From the NCBI GenBank assembly GCA_047777415.1, contig JBKEEO010000002.1, forward strand, positions 62,001 through 126,000: a stretch of DNA of 64,000 bases. Reading direction: 5' to 3'. The notes beneath the pieces were generated by a model. That model did not search any database, was not told where the DNA came from, and worked only from the letters and a program-made list of their open reading frames with translations. The stretch is from Caproicibacter sp047777415. GTDB lineage: Bacteria; Bacillota; Clostridia; Oscillospirales; Acutalibacteraceae. Of the stretch, positions 15,429 to 24,386 are shown one piece after another; the first letter of the stretch is position 1, and each line of letters begins with the position of its first letter. A program made the position numbers and the translations under genes.

Positions 15429-17459
15429 TTAATTCGACCAATTTTGGAACAGCTGGCGTACTTCGGCGCGCAGTCCCCGATGTTCAGGAAGAGAAAGGTC
15501 GGGGTCAGAAGCAAGTATCTGTTTGGCGGCCTTTTGAGCTTGACGCAGCGGTTCCATGTCGGTCATCATGTTCGCAATTTTAAGGTCAGGCAATCCATGC
15601 TGTCTGTTTCCAAAAAAATCACCGGGACCACGAAGTTTTAAATCTTCGTCCGCAATGCGAAAACCGTCCGATGTGGCACAAAGAATTTTCAATCGAGCCA
15701 CCGCATCCTCACTCTGTGAAGCTGAAACCAAAATGCAGGTGGATTCATATGTTCCTCGTCCGATGCGTCCGCGCAGCTGGTGCAGCTGAGAAAGACCGTA
15801 CCGCTCTGCATTTTCAATTAGCATGACAGTAGCATTTGGAACATCCACACCGACCTCCACAACCGTGGTGGAGACTAAAACATCAATTTCGCCCTCGGCA
15901 AAACGGTTCATAACGGCTTCTTTTTCTTTAGGCTTCATTTTCCCGTGGAGGGTGGCAATTCTGCAGTCGGGCAGCCATTTCTTTTTCAGTTGTTCCGCGT
16001 ATGTTTCCACGCTGACCATGTCGCCGGATCCCTCATCGATGGTAGGGCAGACTATGTAGCACTGCCGCCCTTCGCGAACTTGTTTGCGCAGAAAGGAAAA
16101 TATCCGCGGACGATATTCCGGTGTCACAGCGTAAGTGTTTGTTTTTTGTCTGCCGGGCGGCAATTCGTCAAGAACGGAAATATCCAAATCCCCGTAAATC
16201 ATTAGGGCAAGTGTGCGCGGAATCGGTGTGGCGCTCATGACCAGCGTGTGCGGTGAATTACCCTTTGAAGCGAGCGCTGCGCGTTGTGCAACACCGAACC
16301 GATGTTGTTCATCCGTGATGACAAGGCCAAGACGGTGAAATTGTACCTCTTGCGAAATCAGCGCGTGTGTGCCAACCAGCAAATCAATTTCCCCGGCTGC
16401 AAGTGCATTTCTCAGCTTTCTTTTTTGCGCAGCAGGGAGAGAGCCGGTCAAAAGTCCGACGCGTATGCCTGCGGGGGATAAAAGTGAAGTGAGAGTTTGC
16501 GCATGCTGTTTTGCCAGAATTTCCGTTGGGGCCATCAAAGCGGCCTGCATGCCGTTTTTGATGGCACTATGGCATAAAGCCGCCGCAACAGCAGTTTTGC
16601 CGGAGCCGACATCCCCCTGAATCAGCCGATTCATTGCAAAACCGCTCAGCATATCTGCCATAGCCTCGCTGACAGCCCTCTGCTGGGCGTTTGTAGGCTT
16701 AAAGGGGAGCATACGGTAAAAATCACCAGTGAAGTCTGTTTGAAGCTGAAATGGGCTTCTGGAGCGCGTATGACTCTTTAATTTCAACAATCCAAGCTGC
16801 AAAATGAGAAGTTCTTCAAATATCAACCGTTTGCGAGCTAGCGCTAGGGCCTCCATATCTGCGGGGAAGTGAATATTCTTCAGAGCGAAATCCAGACGGC
16901 AGAGAGATAATTCTTGACGCAGTGAGGGCGGAATCGGATCCCGCATCGGGTCCGGCAGCAAGCGGAGGGCTTCTCGCACCGTGTTTGCAATTATCCTGCT
17001 GGAAAGTCCGTTTGTCTGTCGGTAAACGGGCAGAATAGGAGGGCAGGAATCAGCAGGATAAAATTCAGGAGACGCCATTTCACGCTTCAAAAAATTTGCG
17101 GTAACTTTGCCGTAGAAAAGATATTCTTGATTTTCTCGAAGCAAATTCATTACATAACGGTTATTGAAAAAAGTTAGCTCCATGGAAGTTTCACCGTCAT
17201 ATACACGCGCTTTATAAAGTGTCAGTCCGTTTCGCGCACGTGTTTCTTTCGGTGATTGTTGCACCACAGCTCGAATTGCGCAGGTGGTATCCAGCGGAGC
17301 GGTTCGAATGGAAAATGGGCGGCTCAAATCCTCATAGGCGCGTGGGTACAAACGCAGCAAAGCGCCGACAGAGGGCGCACCGAGCTTTTTGAATAACTCA
17401 GCGCGCTGTTTGCCGACGCCTTTTAGTGATTGTATATCCTGTCTGTACAAACTCGCCAT
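15429..17459 (-). CDS. recG: ATP-dependent DNA helicase RecG
   Basis: Superfamily 2 helicase that regresses stalled replication forks and branch-migrates Holliday junctions. The N-terminal OB wedge domain (about residues 50-150) is followed by helicase motifs: GDVGSGKTAVA (Walker A), DEQHRFG (DExH), SATPIPRTLAL (III), STTVVEVGVDVPNA and QLRGRIGRG (V-VI). 676 residues, the usual size. The start at 17459 (MASLYRQDI) follows an AGGTGG. It lies 48 bp after the fakA-like gene, the yloV-recG neighbourhood of Bacillus. Confidence 0.96.
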   Translation of the reverse strand: MASLYRQDIQSLKGVGKQRAELFKKLGAPSVGALLRLYPRAYEDLSRPFSIRTAPLDTTCAIRAVVQQSPKETRARNGLTLYKARVYDGETSMELTFFNNRYVMNLLRENQEYLFYGKVTANFLKREMASPEFYPADSCPPILPVYRQTNGLSSRIIANTVREALRLLPDPMRDPIPPSLRQELSLCRLDFALKNIHFPADMEALALARKRLIFEELLILQLGLLKLKSHTRSRSPFQLQTDFTGDFYRMLPFKPTNAQQRAVSEAMADMLSGFAMNRLIQGDVGSGKTAVAAALCHSAIKNGMQAALMAPTEILAKQHAQTLTSLLSPAGIRVGLLTGSLPAAQKRKLRNALAAGEIDLLVGTHALISQEVQFHRLGLVITDEQHRFGVAQRAALASKGNSPHTLVMSATPIPRTLALMIYGDLDISVLDELPPGRQKTNTYAVTPEYRPRIFSFLRKQVREGRQCYIVCPTIDEGSGDMVSVETYAEQLKKKWLPDCRIATLHGKMKPKEKEAVMNRFAEGEIDVLVSTTVVEVGVDVPNATVMLIENAERYGLSQLHQLRGRIGRGTYESTCILVSASQSEDAVARLKILCATSDGFRIADEDLKLRGPGDFFGNRQHGLPDLKIANMMTDMEPLRQAQKAAKQILASDPDLSLPEHRGLRAEVRQLFQNWSN

Positions 17460-17507
17460 TTTACCACCTGCAAACAAGTATTTCGTTGATTCAGGCGGGA
17501 AAAATTG

Positions 17508-19187
17508 TTATTCCACCGAAATGATAAAGTAATAAACCGGCTGACCGCCGTTGACAAGGGTAATCTCAATGTCGCTGCTGACTTTTGATTTAATGCGGTT
17601 GCATGCTTCATTTGCCATTTCCTCGGTTACATTTGCACCATAAATCAGCGTAATAAATGAGGTGCTTCGTCCAACCATGGATCTGGTTAGTTTGGAACAA
17701 GCGTGAACAATGTCTTTCTTTCTCTCTACCAAACTAAGCTTGCCGTTAATCAGACCTAAAGTATCGCCTTCATGAATCTTTTTGCCGCCGAATTCGGAAT
17801 CACGGGCTGCATACGTCACAATCCCGGTCTGAACACCGGAGGCAGCTTCCATCATGCTGACTGTATTGACTTCAACACTGGCATCCGGATTGTAAGCCAG
17901 CAGTGCAGACAGTCCTTGCGGAATCGTGCGGGTTGGCAATACAATCACTTTGCGGTCTTGAATCAGCGGAATTGTCTGTTCAGCAGCCATGATAATATTT
18001 TTGTTATTAGGCAAAATGATAACAGTTTTTGCCGGTGTAGCAAGTGCAGCAGCCATCAGCTGTTCCGTGCTTGGATTCATGGTCTGACCGCCGCTTACAA
18101 CCTGTGCACAGCCAAGGTCGGTAAAAAGCGTCTTAAGGCCATCGCCTGCGGCAACCGCAACAAATCCAACTTCTTCCACGGGTTCTGCCGGCTCCGGCAC
18201 CTCAGCTTTTGCCTTGGCGGCGTCATTTGCCTCACTGTTCTTTCGGTGCTGTTCTTTCATATTGTCGATTTTAACAGTCAAAAGCTGACCGTAAGCCAAT
18301 CCTGCTTCCAGTGCATTGCCCGGATTTTCCGTATGCACATGAACTTTTATGATTTCATCGTCGTCCACCACTAGCACGCAGTCCCCAATACCTTCAAGAT
18401 AGGTGCGAAGATTTTGAGGATCCTTTTCACATTCGGGATTTCTTCCTATAATAAATTCCGTGCAATAGGTGAAATTAATGACTTCATCGAATTCTGCGGC
18501 AGCATTCCGAAAGAAATCGCTGTCCAGGGTTTTATCTATTTCAGATTTGTCTTCTTCGGGCGCTTCGCTGGAGATGATGGTGTGGTCGCGGAAAACACTG
18601 AGCATGCCATCAAAAATATGGCACAGGCCTTTGCCGCCTGCGTCTACAACCCCTGCACGCTTGAGCACGGGAAGAAGCTCCGGTGTTTTCGCAAGTGCTT
18701 CCTTAGCGCCGTTGCAAACAGCTTCCCAAACAGCAACCGGTTCATCATTGTCTTCTGCGGCTTCTCTGCCTGCCTCACATGCAACGCGTGCCACTGTTAA
18801 AATGGTTCCTTCCGTTGGCTTCATAACCGCTTTATAGGCGGCTTCCACACCGATACCGAGCGCAGAAACAAGTTCGAAGCCGCCAATTTCATCCATGCCC
18901 TCCACACCTTTTGCAAATCCACGAAACAGCAGGGACAGGATTACCCCGGAATTACCCCTTGCTCCGCGTAAAAGCGCACCAGAGGCAATTTTTGCAACTT
19001 CCCCAACAGATTCTGAAGACGTTTTTGCTAGTTCCGTAACAGCCGATCCCATGGTCATGGACATATTGGTACCTGTGTCGCCGTCCGGAACAGGAAAAAT
19101 ATTCAGTTCATCAATCGAGGTTTTATTTCGTATTATATTATTTGCGCCGGATATGATAGCGTTTTTCAGTTCGCTTCCGTTAATCAC
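17508..19187 (-). CDS. fakA: DAK2-domain fatty acid kinase (FakA/YloV)
   Basis: FakA phosphorylates fatty acids presented by a FakB protein so that they can enter phospholipid synthesis. The N-terminal DAK2 kinase domain has the metal-binding FPVPDGDTGTNM (about residues 31-42) and GARGNSGVILS; the middle holds a DhaK-like fold, and the C-terminal DegV-like domain ends in DIEITLVNGGQPVYYFIISVE. A charged linker rich in Ala and Glu (about 315-340) separates the halves. 559 residues. It starts with GTG after GAGGGAGTG. The asp23/yloU-type gene usually upstream is absent here. Confidence 0.9.
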   Translation of the reverse strand: MINGSELKNAIISGANNIIRNKTSIDELNIFPVPDGDTGTNMSMTMGSAVTELAKTSSESVGEVAKIASGALLRGARGNSGVILSLLFRGFAKGVEGMDEIGGFELVSALGIGVEAAYKAVMKPTEGTILTVARVACEAGREAAEDNDEPVAVWEAVCNGAKEALAKTPELLPVLKRAGVVDAGGKGLCHIFDGMLSVFRDHTIISSEAPEEDKSEIDKTLDSDFFRNAAAEFDEVINFTYCTEFIIGRNPECEKDPQNLRTYLEGIGDCVLVVDDDEIIKVHVHTENPGNALEAGLAYGQLLTVKIDNMKEQHRKNSEANDAAKAKAEVPEPAEPVEEVGFVAVAAGDGLKTLFTDLGCAQVVSGGQTMNPSTEQLMAAALATPAKTVIILPNNKNIIMAAEQTIPLIQDRKVIVLPTRTIPQGLSALLAYNPDASVEVNTVSMMEAASGVQTGIVTYAARDSEFGGKKIHEGDTLGLINGKLSLVERKKDIVHACSKLTRSMVGRSTSFITLIYGANVTEEMANEACNRIKSKVSSDIEITLVNGGQPVYYFIISVE

Positions 19188-19317
19188 TTTGTCAGCACTC
19201 CCTCATTTCTAACAGCCGTTTAAATCCGGTATTTGCCAGCTTTATTCAACCATTATACCATACACCGCCAACGGATTCAAATGTTAAAAATCAGGCTGTA
19301 AATCGAGTAAAATAAAT

Positions 19318-19342
19318 ATATCCTCACGCAAGGTGAGGATAT
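19318..19342 (-). terminator. terminator after spoVS
   Basis: On the minus strand ATATCCTCAC and GTGAGGATAT form a perfect 10-bp stem with a 5-base loop, followed by a T-rich run. It separates spoVS from fakA. Confidence 0.75.
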
Positions 19343-19350
19343 GTCCGAGT

Positions 19351-19611
19351 CTATCTGGGTTCTACAATTAATTTGATGGCAGTTCGCTCCTCTCCATCGA
19401 TTGTAACGCTTGCAAAAGCAGGGATGCAAACCGCATCAATTCCGGACGGTGCCAAGTATCCGCGCGCGATAGCTATGGCTTTAATAGCCTGATTGGTGGC
19501 ACCAGCGCCAACAGCTTGAATTTCTACTGCGCCGGCTTCTCGGATGACACCTGCAACCGCACCGGCAACAGAATTAGGCGCCGATTTCGAAGACACTTTT
19601 AAGATTTCCAT
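19351..19611 (-). CDS. spoVS: stage V sporulation protein S
   Basis: SpoVS is a small, highly conserved Alba-like protein needed for normal coat assembly and septation in sporulating Firmicutes. The 86 residues begin MEILKVSSKSAPNSVAG and include GAGATNQAIKAIAIARGYL and a C-terminal ERTAIKLIVEPR, nearly invariant in the family. GGAGG precedes the ATG. It is the third gene of the rny-ymdB-spoVS run, the same order as in Bacillus subtilis. Confidence 0.96.
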   Translation of the reverse strand: MEILKVSSKSAPNSVAGAVAGVIREAGAVEIQAVGAGATNQAIKAIAIARGYLAPSGIDAVCIPAFASVTIDGEERTAIKLIVEPR

Positions 19612-19732
19612 AAGCTATCCTCCAACTTTTTTTAATAGTATTATCATAAATCGAAAAAACAATTTTTGCAAGATATTTTAATAAAAAATAATTATGATGC
19701 GTCAAATTAGTTGTCAAAATAGCCAAAAATGT

Positions 19733-20500
19733 TCAGAAGATTTGTATCCTCTCGATGGAAATGGTCTTTCCGGTCTTTTCATCAATGGAAATAACAGCGC
19801 CGTCAATTTTGCAGTCACCGTCCGCAGTTTCGAAACGGACCGGCATTTTGGTCCGCATTTTATGAATCACCAGTTCCGGCTTTACTCCCAGCACGGAATG
19901 TATGGGGCCCGTCATGCCTAAATCAGACAGATAGCCCGTGCCGTTTGGAAGGATACTTTCGTCGGCTGTTTGTACGTGAGTATGTGTTCCGAAAACGGCA
20001 GAAACACGTCCGTCCAGATAATAAGCGAGCGACCGTTTTTCGCCGGTTGCTTCAGCGTGAAAATCCACCAGTGTAATTTTTGGGACGCCTGCAGCAAGAA
20101 TTCGGTCTGCTGCGTCAAAAGGGGATTCCATGCTTTCCATGTAAACAGTGCCAATTAGGTTTAAAACGCCAATTTGAATCCGCCCTAAGTCAATGATTTT
20201 AAAGCCTTTGCCGGGTGCTGAGGCGGGGTAATTGGCCGGGCGAAGCAGGGCAGGGCAGGAGTCGTAGAAATCGTAGCTTTCCCTGCGGCGAAAGCTGTGG
20301 TTTCCGGTTGTGATAACATCCACGCCGCTGTCAAATAGATAACGTGCGGAAGAAGGGGTTAGACCGTTGCCGTCGGCGGAGTTTTCCCCGTTTGCGATAA
20401 CGAGGTCTATTCCTTTGATTTTTTTAATGGCGGGAAGGTGTTTGCGCAAAAAACGGCAGCCTATACTGCCCACCACGTCGCCAATTGCTAAAATATTCAT
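19733..20500 (-). CDS. ymdB: YmdB-family metallophosphoesterase (2',3'-cyclic nucleotide phosphodiesterase)
   Basis: YmdB hydrolyses 2',3'-cyclic nucleotides and affects biofilm versus motility choice in Bacillus. Motifs: MNILAIGDVVGSIGCRFL, VIANGENSADGNGLT, TTGNHSFRRRE, TLVDFHAEATGEK and VFGTHTHVQTADE, the metal ligands of the family. 255 residues with the start at 20500, 7 bases after AAGGGGA; the upstream frame lacks support. It lies 138 bp downstream of rny. Confidence 0.93.
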   Translation of the reverse strand: MNILAIGDVVGSIGCRFLRKHLPAIKKIKGIDLVIANGENSADGNGLTPSSARYLFDSGVDVITTGNHSFRRRESYDFYDSCPALLRPANYPASAPGKGFKIIDLGRIQIGVLNLIGTVYMESMESPFDAADRILAAGVPKITLVDFHAEATGEKRSLAYYLDGRVSAVFGTHTHVQTADESILPNGTGYLSDLGMTGPIHSVLGVKPELVIHKMRTKMPVRFETADGDCKIDGAVISIDEKTGKTISIERIQIF

Positions 20501-20638
20501 CTTCATTCCCCTTTCGGATGAAATGATATGCAAAAAGGCAGCAACGGTCTGTGTTCCCTTGCTGTCTAAAAAGTCTGCACAGGAAGGTGGCCCTCCTGTG
20601 CAGCACTTTTACCGCAGCGTTGGCTGACGGATCCTTTT

Positions 20639-22198
20639 CTATTTTGCATATTCAATCGCTCTGCTCTCACGGATTATAGTAACCTTGATTTGACCCGGAT
20701 ATTCCAGGTCGCTTTCAATTTTCTTGCAGATATCGCGTGCTAGAAGAGCCATTTTGTCGTCGCCGATTGCTTCGGGTTTTACCATGATACGAATTTCGCG
20801 TCCGGCTTGAATCGCGTAACTGCGATCCACTCCGTCAAAAGAGGAAGCAACAGCTTCCAGTTTTTCAAGGCGTTTGATGTAATTTTCAAGATTTTCACGT
20901 CTTGCACCCGGACGAGCCGCGCTGATAGCGTCCGCGGCTTGAACCAAACAAGCCACCAGCGTTTTGGGTTCCACATCTCCGTGGTGTGCCTGAATTGCGT
21001 GTATCACCGCGTCGCTTTCCTTATATTTGCGAGCCATGTCGACACCAATATCAACATGGGAACCTTCGATTTCATGATCCAATGCTTTTCCAATATCATG
21101 CAGCAGGCCGGCTCTGCGTGCAATGGTAGGGTCCAAACCGAGTTCGCTTGCCATCATGCCGGCTAGGTAGGCAACTTCCAGGGAATGATTTAAAACATTC
21201 TGTCCATAACTGGTACGGTAACGCAGCCGCCCCAGCAATTTGACCAGCTCGGGGTGAACGCCGTTTACACCGGCTTCAATCACAGCATGCTCGCCCTCTT
21301 GCTTAATGGTGGCATCCACCTCTCGGCGAGCCTTTTCAATCGTTTCCTCAATTCTTGCCGGGTGAATCCTCCCGTCTGCAATCAAGTGTTCCAGGGCAAT
21401 TCGGGCGACTTCACGGCGTACGGGTTCAAAGCAGGAGAGGGTAATTGCTTCCGGTGTGTCATCAATAATTAAATCAACACCGGTCATAGTTTCAATTGCG
21501 CGGATATTTCTACCCTCGCGCCCGATAATTCTGCCTTTCATCTCGTCATTGGGCAGAGGAACAACGGAAATGGTAGCTTCCGCAACATGGTCTGCGGCAC
21601 AGCGCTGAATCGCGGTAGAGATGATCTCCCGTGCGGTTTTTTCCGCTTCTTCCCGTGTCTGCTGTTCAAATTCCATCAGTTTGATGGCCTTTTCATGCGT
21701 AAGTTCATTTTCAAGATTATTCAGCAGATAATCCTTTGCCTGATCTTTGGTAAATCCGGAGATACGCTCCAACAATTCAAACTGTTTCTTTTTTAAGGCT
21801 TCTGCTTCATTAAGACGTTCGTCCGCATGCTTTAGCTTATTATTTAGGATTTCGTCTTTCGCCTCAAGACTTTCAGTTTTTTTGTCAAGCGTTTCTTCCT
21901 TTTGCTGAATGCGGCGCTCCTGACGTTGAATTTCTTTCCGGCGCTCATTGAGTTCGCGTTCGGATTCCACTCTCTGGCGGTGAATTTCGTCTTTTCCCTC
22001 CAGAATTGCTTCTTTTTTCTTTGCTTCCGCTGTCTTAATCGCATCGCTCACAATCCGTTTTGCTTCCTGTTCTGCAGAACCGATTGTATATTCAGCGGTT
22101 TTTTTTCTGTGCGCGACTCCCGCAATAAACGCCACAATTGCAGCGACCACCGTAAAAACAGCGGTAATAATAATGCAGGTTATTAGGCTTACAGTCAA
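20639..22198 (-). CDS. rny: ribonuclease Y
   Basis: Membrane-anchored endoribonuclease that initiates mRNA decay. The N-terminal helix (residues 4-27) anchors it; residues about 30-190 form a long charged coiled coil; the KH domain has GRIIGREGRNIRAIE; the HD domain has LLHDIGKALDHE with the catalytic His-Asp. The end, IKVTIIRESRAIEYAK, is invariant. 519 residues. AAAGGAGG lies 7 bases before the ATG. Confidence 0.97.
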   Translation of the reverse strand: MTVSLITCIIITAVFTVVAAIVAFIAGVAHRKKTAEYTIGSAEQEAKRIVSDAIKTAEAKKKEAILEGKDEIHRQRVESERELNERRKEIQRQERRIQQKEETLDKKTESLEAKDEILNNKLKHADERLNEAEALKKKQFELLERISGFTKDQAKDYLLNNLENELTHEKAIKLMEFEQQTREEAEKTAREIISTAIQRCAADHVAEATISVVPLPNDEMKGRIIGREGRNIRAIETMTGVDLIIDDTPEAITLSCFEPVRREVARIALEHLIADGRIHPARIEETIEKARREVDATIKQEGEHAVIEAGVNGVHPELVKLLGRLRYRTSYGQNVLNHSLEVAYLAGMMASELGLDPTIARRAGLLHDIGKALDHEIEGSHVDIGVDMARKYKESDAVIHAIQAHHGDVEPKTLVACLVQAADAISAARPGARRENLENYIKRLEKLEAVASSFDGVDRSYAIQAGREIRIMVKPEAIGDDKMALLARDICKKIESDLEYPGQIKVTIIRESRAIEYAK

Positions 22199-22309
22199 AT
22201 ATTGGCACCTCCTTTCTTTATGGTTGTGGTAACTTCAATGTAAAATCATACAATGTGTTGTCATGGGTGCGTTATCCCATAAAATGCAAAATAATGCATT
22301 ATAAACATA

Positions 22310-22339
22310 ATTGTATTACTTTTTATACCAGTCTGTCAA
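22310..22339 (-). promoter_or_regulatory. candidate rny promoter
   Basis: Minus strand: TTGACA, 18 bases, TACAAT, about 110 bases before the rny start. The 292-bp spacer around it holds also the edge of the IS1182 insertion. Confidence 0.6.
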
Positions 22340-22431
22340 GAAATTTGCTTGGAAATACCATGCGGTATTTCATATATTTTTAACATATTCCCAATACCGA
22401 AAAATCTCAAAAAATGAGATAAACGAGATAT

Positions 22432-22462
22432 AAGACCTTACGGCAGATCGCCGCAAGGTCTT
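22432..22462. repeat. left 31-bp target-site duplication of the IS1182 element
   Basis: A 31-bp near-perfect palindrome (AAGACCTT...AAGGTCTT, one mismatched pair) identical to 23979-24009. It directly abuts the left inverted repeat of the element (CAGATTGTCGAATAA). Confidence 0.9.
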
Positions 22463-23978
22463 CAGATTGTCGAATAACCCATCCAACGCATCAAGCGAAG
22501 GATGGGTTATTTTTGCAGGAATGAAAAAAGCGATATAATATCCAGACAAAAGAGGAAGGATGACCATCCCTCCACTTCCACATTGCCAGCTTTTTGAGAT
22601 TCATGGCAGCAAACTTAAGCTTAACCCAATTTGTCACTTGAGTTAAGCCCCGGTAGAGCGTGTATCGCATTCCATACTTTTCTTTTGCATCAGCAAATAC
22701 ACGTTCAATGGTTTCTTTTCGCTTTTGATAAAGCTTTTTGTATTTTGGAGTATGCCGAATGTCCTCCGCTAGTTCTACATAATTTTGCCACACATGCCTT
22801 GTCACAGTTTTCGTATAGCTTTTGCTGTTTGTGCAGCGGGAACGGGACGGACATTTTTTGCAAATATAACTTCTACTTTTGTATTCTCGGTATCCTTCAC
22901 GATTGGTTGTTGCATAGTGCAAAACTTGATATTCAGGGCACAGCACACAGTCATAATATTCGTCATATACATATTTCCACCATTGAAGATGGCCGGCTTT
23001 GGTCATCGGTCTTTTGTATGCTGTAGATAGTACTCGCTTGTCATCAAAGACCCGTTTGCAGATATGCGGTGTTTTGTAGGCAGCGTCCGCCACCACTGTC
23101 TCAATTTTAGAAAACTGTTTTGTCACTTTGTCATAGACTGCATCGAATGCCACACTGTCGTGCACATTTCCGGGAGTTACCTCAACTCCTAGTACAAAAT
23201 TGTGTTTGTCGCAGGCCGTATGCGCTTCGTAAGCAAAACATTTCTTGTGTTCTCCCTTTTGGAACAATCCGCTCTCCGGGTCCGTTTTGGAGACAGTTAT
23301 TTCCTTTTCCTTCGGCGGTTTTGGGGTACTGTCAAACGGCTTCTTTCCATGCTCTTTCCGATCTGCATTGACTTCTTCCATCAACTCTGAAGCGTATCGC
23401 TTTGCCGCCTGAGGAACCGCCTTTTTGATTTTCTTATTGATGTTGGCGTTTGCTTTGATATGTGTCCCATCCACAAATACTGCTTCCGGTGCCAAATACC
23501 CTGCGCGGTTTGCTTCCTGCAATATCCATGAAAACACCTTCTCTACAGTTTCCTCTGTAAACCGGTGTTTAAAATTATAACTTACAGTAGAAAAATGCGG
23601 CAATTCTTCGTTTAGCGTATATCCCAAAAACCATCGATAAGCAATATTCATATCGATTTCCTGCATGGTTCGACGCAGCGAAGGAATTCCATATAGATGC
23701 TGGATTAGCACTATCTTAAATAGGACTACTGGGTCCACACTGGGACGGCCATTATCTTCACAATATAATTCTTCTACAAACTCATAAATATGGCTCAAAT
23801 TTACCGCTTTATCAATCTTACGCAACAAATGCTCCTGCGGCACCAATAGGTCTATATTGACAAATTCTACTGCATTCCTGTGCATTTTTCCTCGTTCCAG
23901 CATCTTTCATCACCCATTTCTATTTTACCATCTTACAATCAAAAAGCCCAGCTTTCGCTGGACTTTTTCGACAGGCTG
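22463..23978 (-). mobile_element. IS1182-family insertion sequence
   Basis: A 1516-bp element. Its ends match as imperfect inverted repeats: CAGATTGTCGAATAA on the left and, read inward, CAGCCTGTCGAAAAA on the right. It is flanked by 31-bp direct repeats that are themselves palindromic, so it inserted into a hairpin site and duplicated it. Long and variable duplications are known for IS1182 elements. Confidence 0.88.
22491..23903 (-). CDS. IS1182-family DDE transposase
   Basis: A 470-residue transposase. The N-terminal part has LLRKIDKAVNLSHIYEFVEE and the family-typical GRPSVDPVVLFKIVLIQHLYG; the catalytic core has AVFVDGTHIKANAN (first Asp), VVADAAYKT (second Asp) and ETIERVFADAKEKYGMRY (Glu). 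A zinc-like Cys cluster (CVLCPEYQ, CKKCPSRSRC) lies before the last motif. The frame is complete. A short hairpin with a T-run at 23941-23968 is next to the right end. Confidence 0.92.
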   Translation of the reverse strand: MLERGKMHRNAVEFVNIDLLVPQEHLLRKIDKAVNLSHIYEFVEELYCEDNGRPSVDPVVLFKIVLIQHLYGIPSLRRTMQEIDMNIAYRWFLGYTLNEELPHFSTVSYNFKHRFTEETVEKVFSWILQEANRAGYLAPEAVFVDGTHIKANANINKKIKKAVPQAAKRYASELMEEVNADRKEHGKKPFDSTPKPPKEKEITVSKTDPESGLFQKGEHKKCFAYEAHTACDKHNFVLGVEVTPGNVHDSVAFDAVYDKVTKQFSKIETVVADAAYKTPHICKRVFDDKRVLSTAYKRPMTKAGHLQWWKYVYDEYYDCVLCPEYQVLHYATTNREGYREYKSRSYICKKCPSRSRCTNSKSYTKTVTRHVWQNYVELAEDIRHTPKYKKLYQKRKETIERVFADAKEKYGMRYTLYRGLTQVTNWVKLKFAAMNLKKLAMWKWRDGHPSSFVWILYRFFHSCKNNPSFA

Positions 23979-24009
23979 AAGACCTTACGGCAGATCGCCG
24001 CAAGGTCTT
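23979..24009. repeat. right 31-bp target-site duplication of the IS1182 element
   Basis: Identical to 22432-22462. Its last two T form the start of the -35 box of the thrS promoter, so the insertion left that promoter intact. Confidence 0.9.
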
Positions 24010-24036
24010 GACTTTCAATCCAAGCGGTGATATGAT
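24008..24036 (+). promoter_or_regulatory. thrS promoter
   Basis: TTGACT, 17 bases, TATGAT. The -35 box overlaps the target duplication of the IS1182 element by two bases. Confidence 0.8.
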
Positions 24037-24059
24037 AATGCACAATTCAGATGATTATA

Positions 24060-24360
24060 TTTTGGGCTAGATTTTTTGGAATACAAGACATGAACGAAAT
24101 TAGAATACTTTGAATGCGTTGACGAGGAGGCCGCGTCCTTGTGCTTTCGTTTCAGAGAGCGTGCGTTATAAGCTGAGAGCGCATGCAACGGAATGGATGG
24201 CGGCTACCACCTCTGAGTGTGCACCGAAGCGAAGAAGAGCAAAAGGTGTGCCGGCCGCCGCCGTTATCCGGCCGCAATGAGGGCGAAATTTTTTCGCTGC
24301 AAATTGGGTGGAACCGCGGGAGTAATGCCCGCCCCATGGACTGTGGGGCGGGCTTTTTTA
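24060..24360 (+). ncRNA. T-box leader, threonine-specific
   Basis: The T-box sequence TGGGTGGAACCGCGG lies at 24305-24319, followed by a terminator (GCCCGCCCC/GGGGCGGGC at 24327-24353, then T6). Upstream, the stem-I region (about 24120-24240) contains CGGCTACCACCTCTGAG with ACC, a Thr codon, at 24206-24208 as the probable specifier. Uncharged tRNA-Thr would stabilise the antiterminator and permit thrS transcription. This leader fills the non-coding gap before thrS. Confidence 0.92.
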
Positions 24361-24386
24361 TTTTTCATAAAAGGAGTGCAGATGGA

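Noticed and set aside
20367..20627. Plus-strand ORF over the ymdB start
   Set aside because: Shadow of ymdB and its leader; no ribosome site or pattern.
22432..22462. Palindrome as a plain transcription terminator
   Set aside because: It is present twice exactly at the ends of the IS1182 element and lies between divergent genes, so target duplication explains it better.
24183..24386. N-terminal extension of ThrS
   Set aside because: This part is the T-box leader and its terminator; the TGS domain starts at 24387 after a ribosome site.
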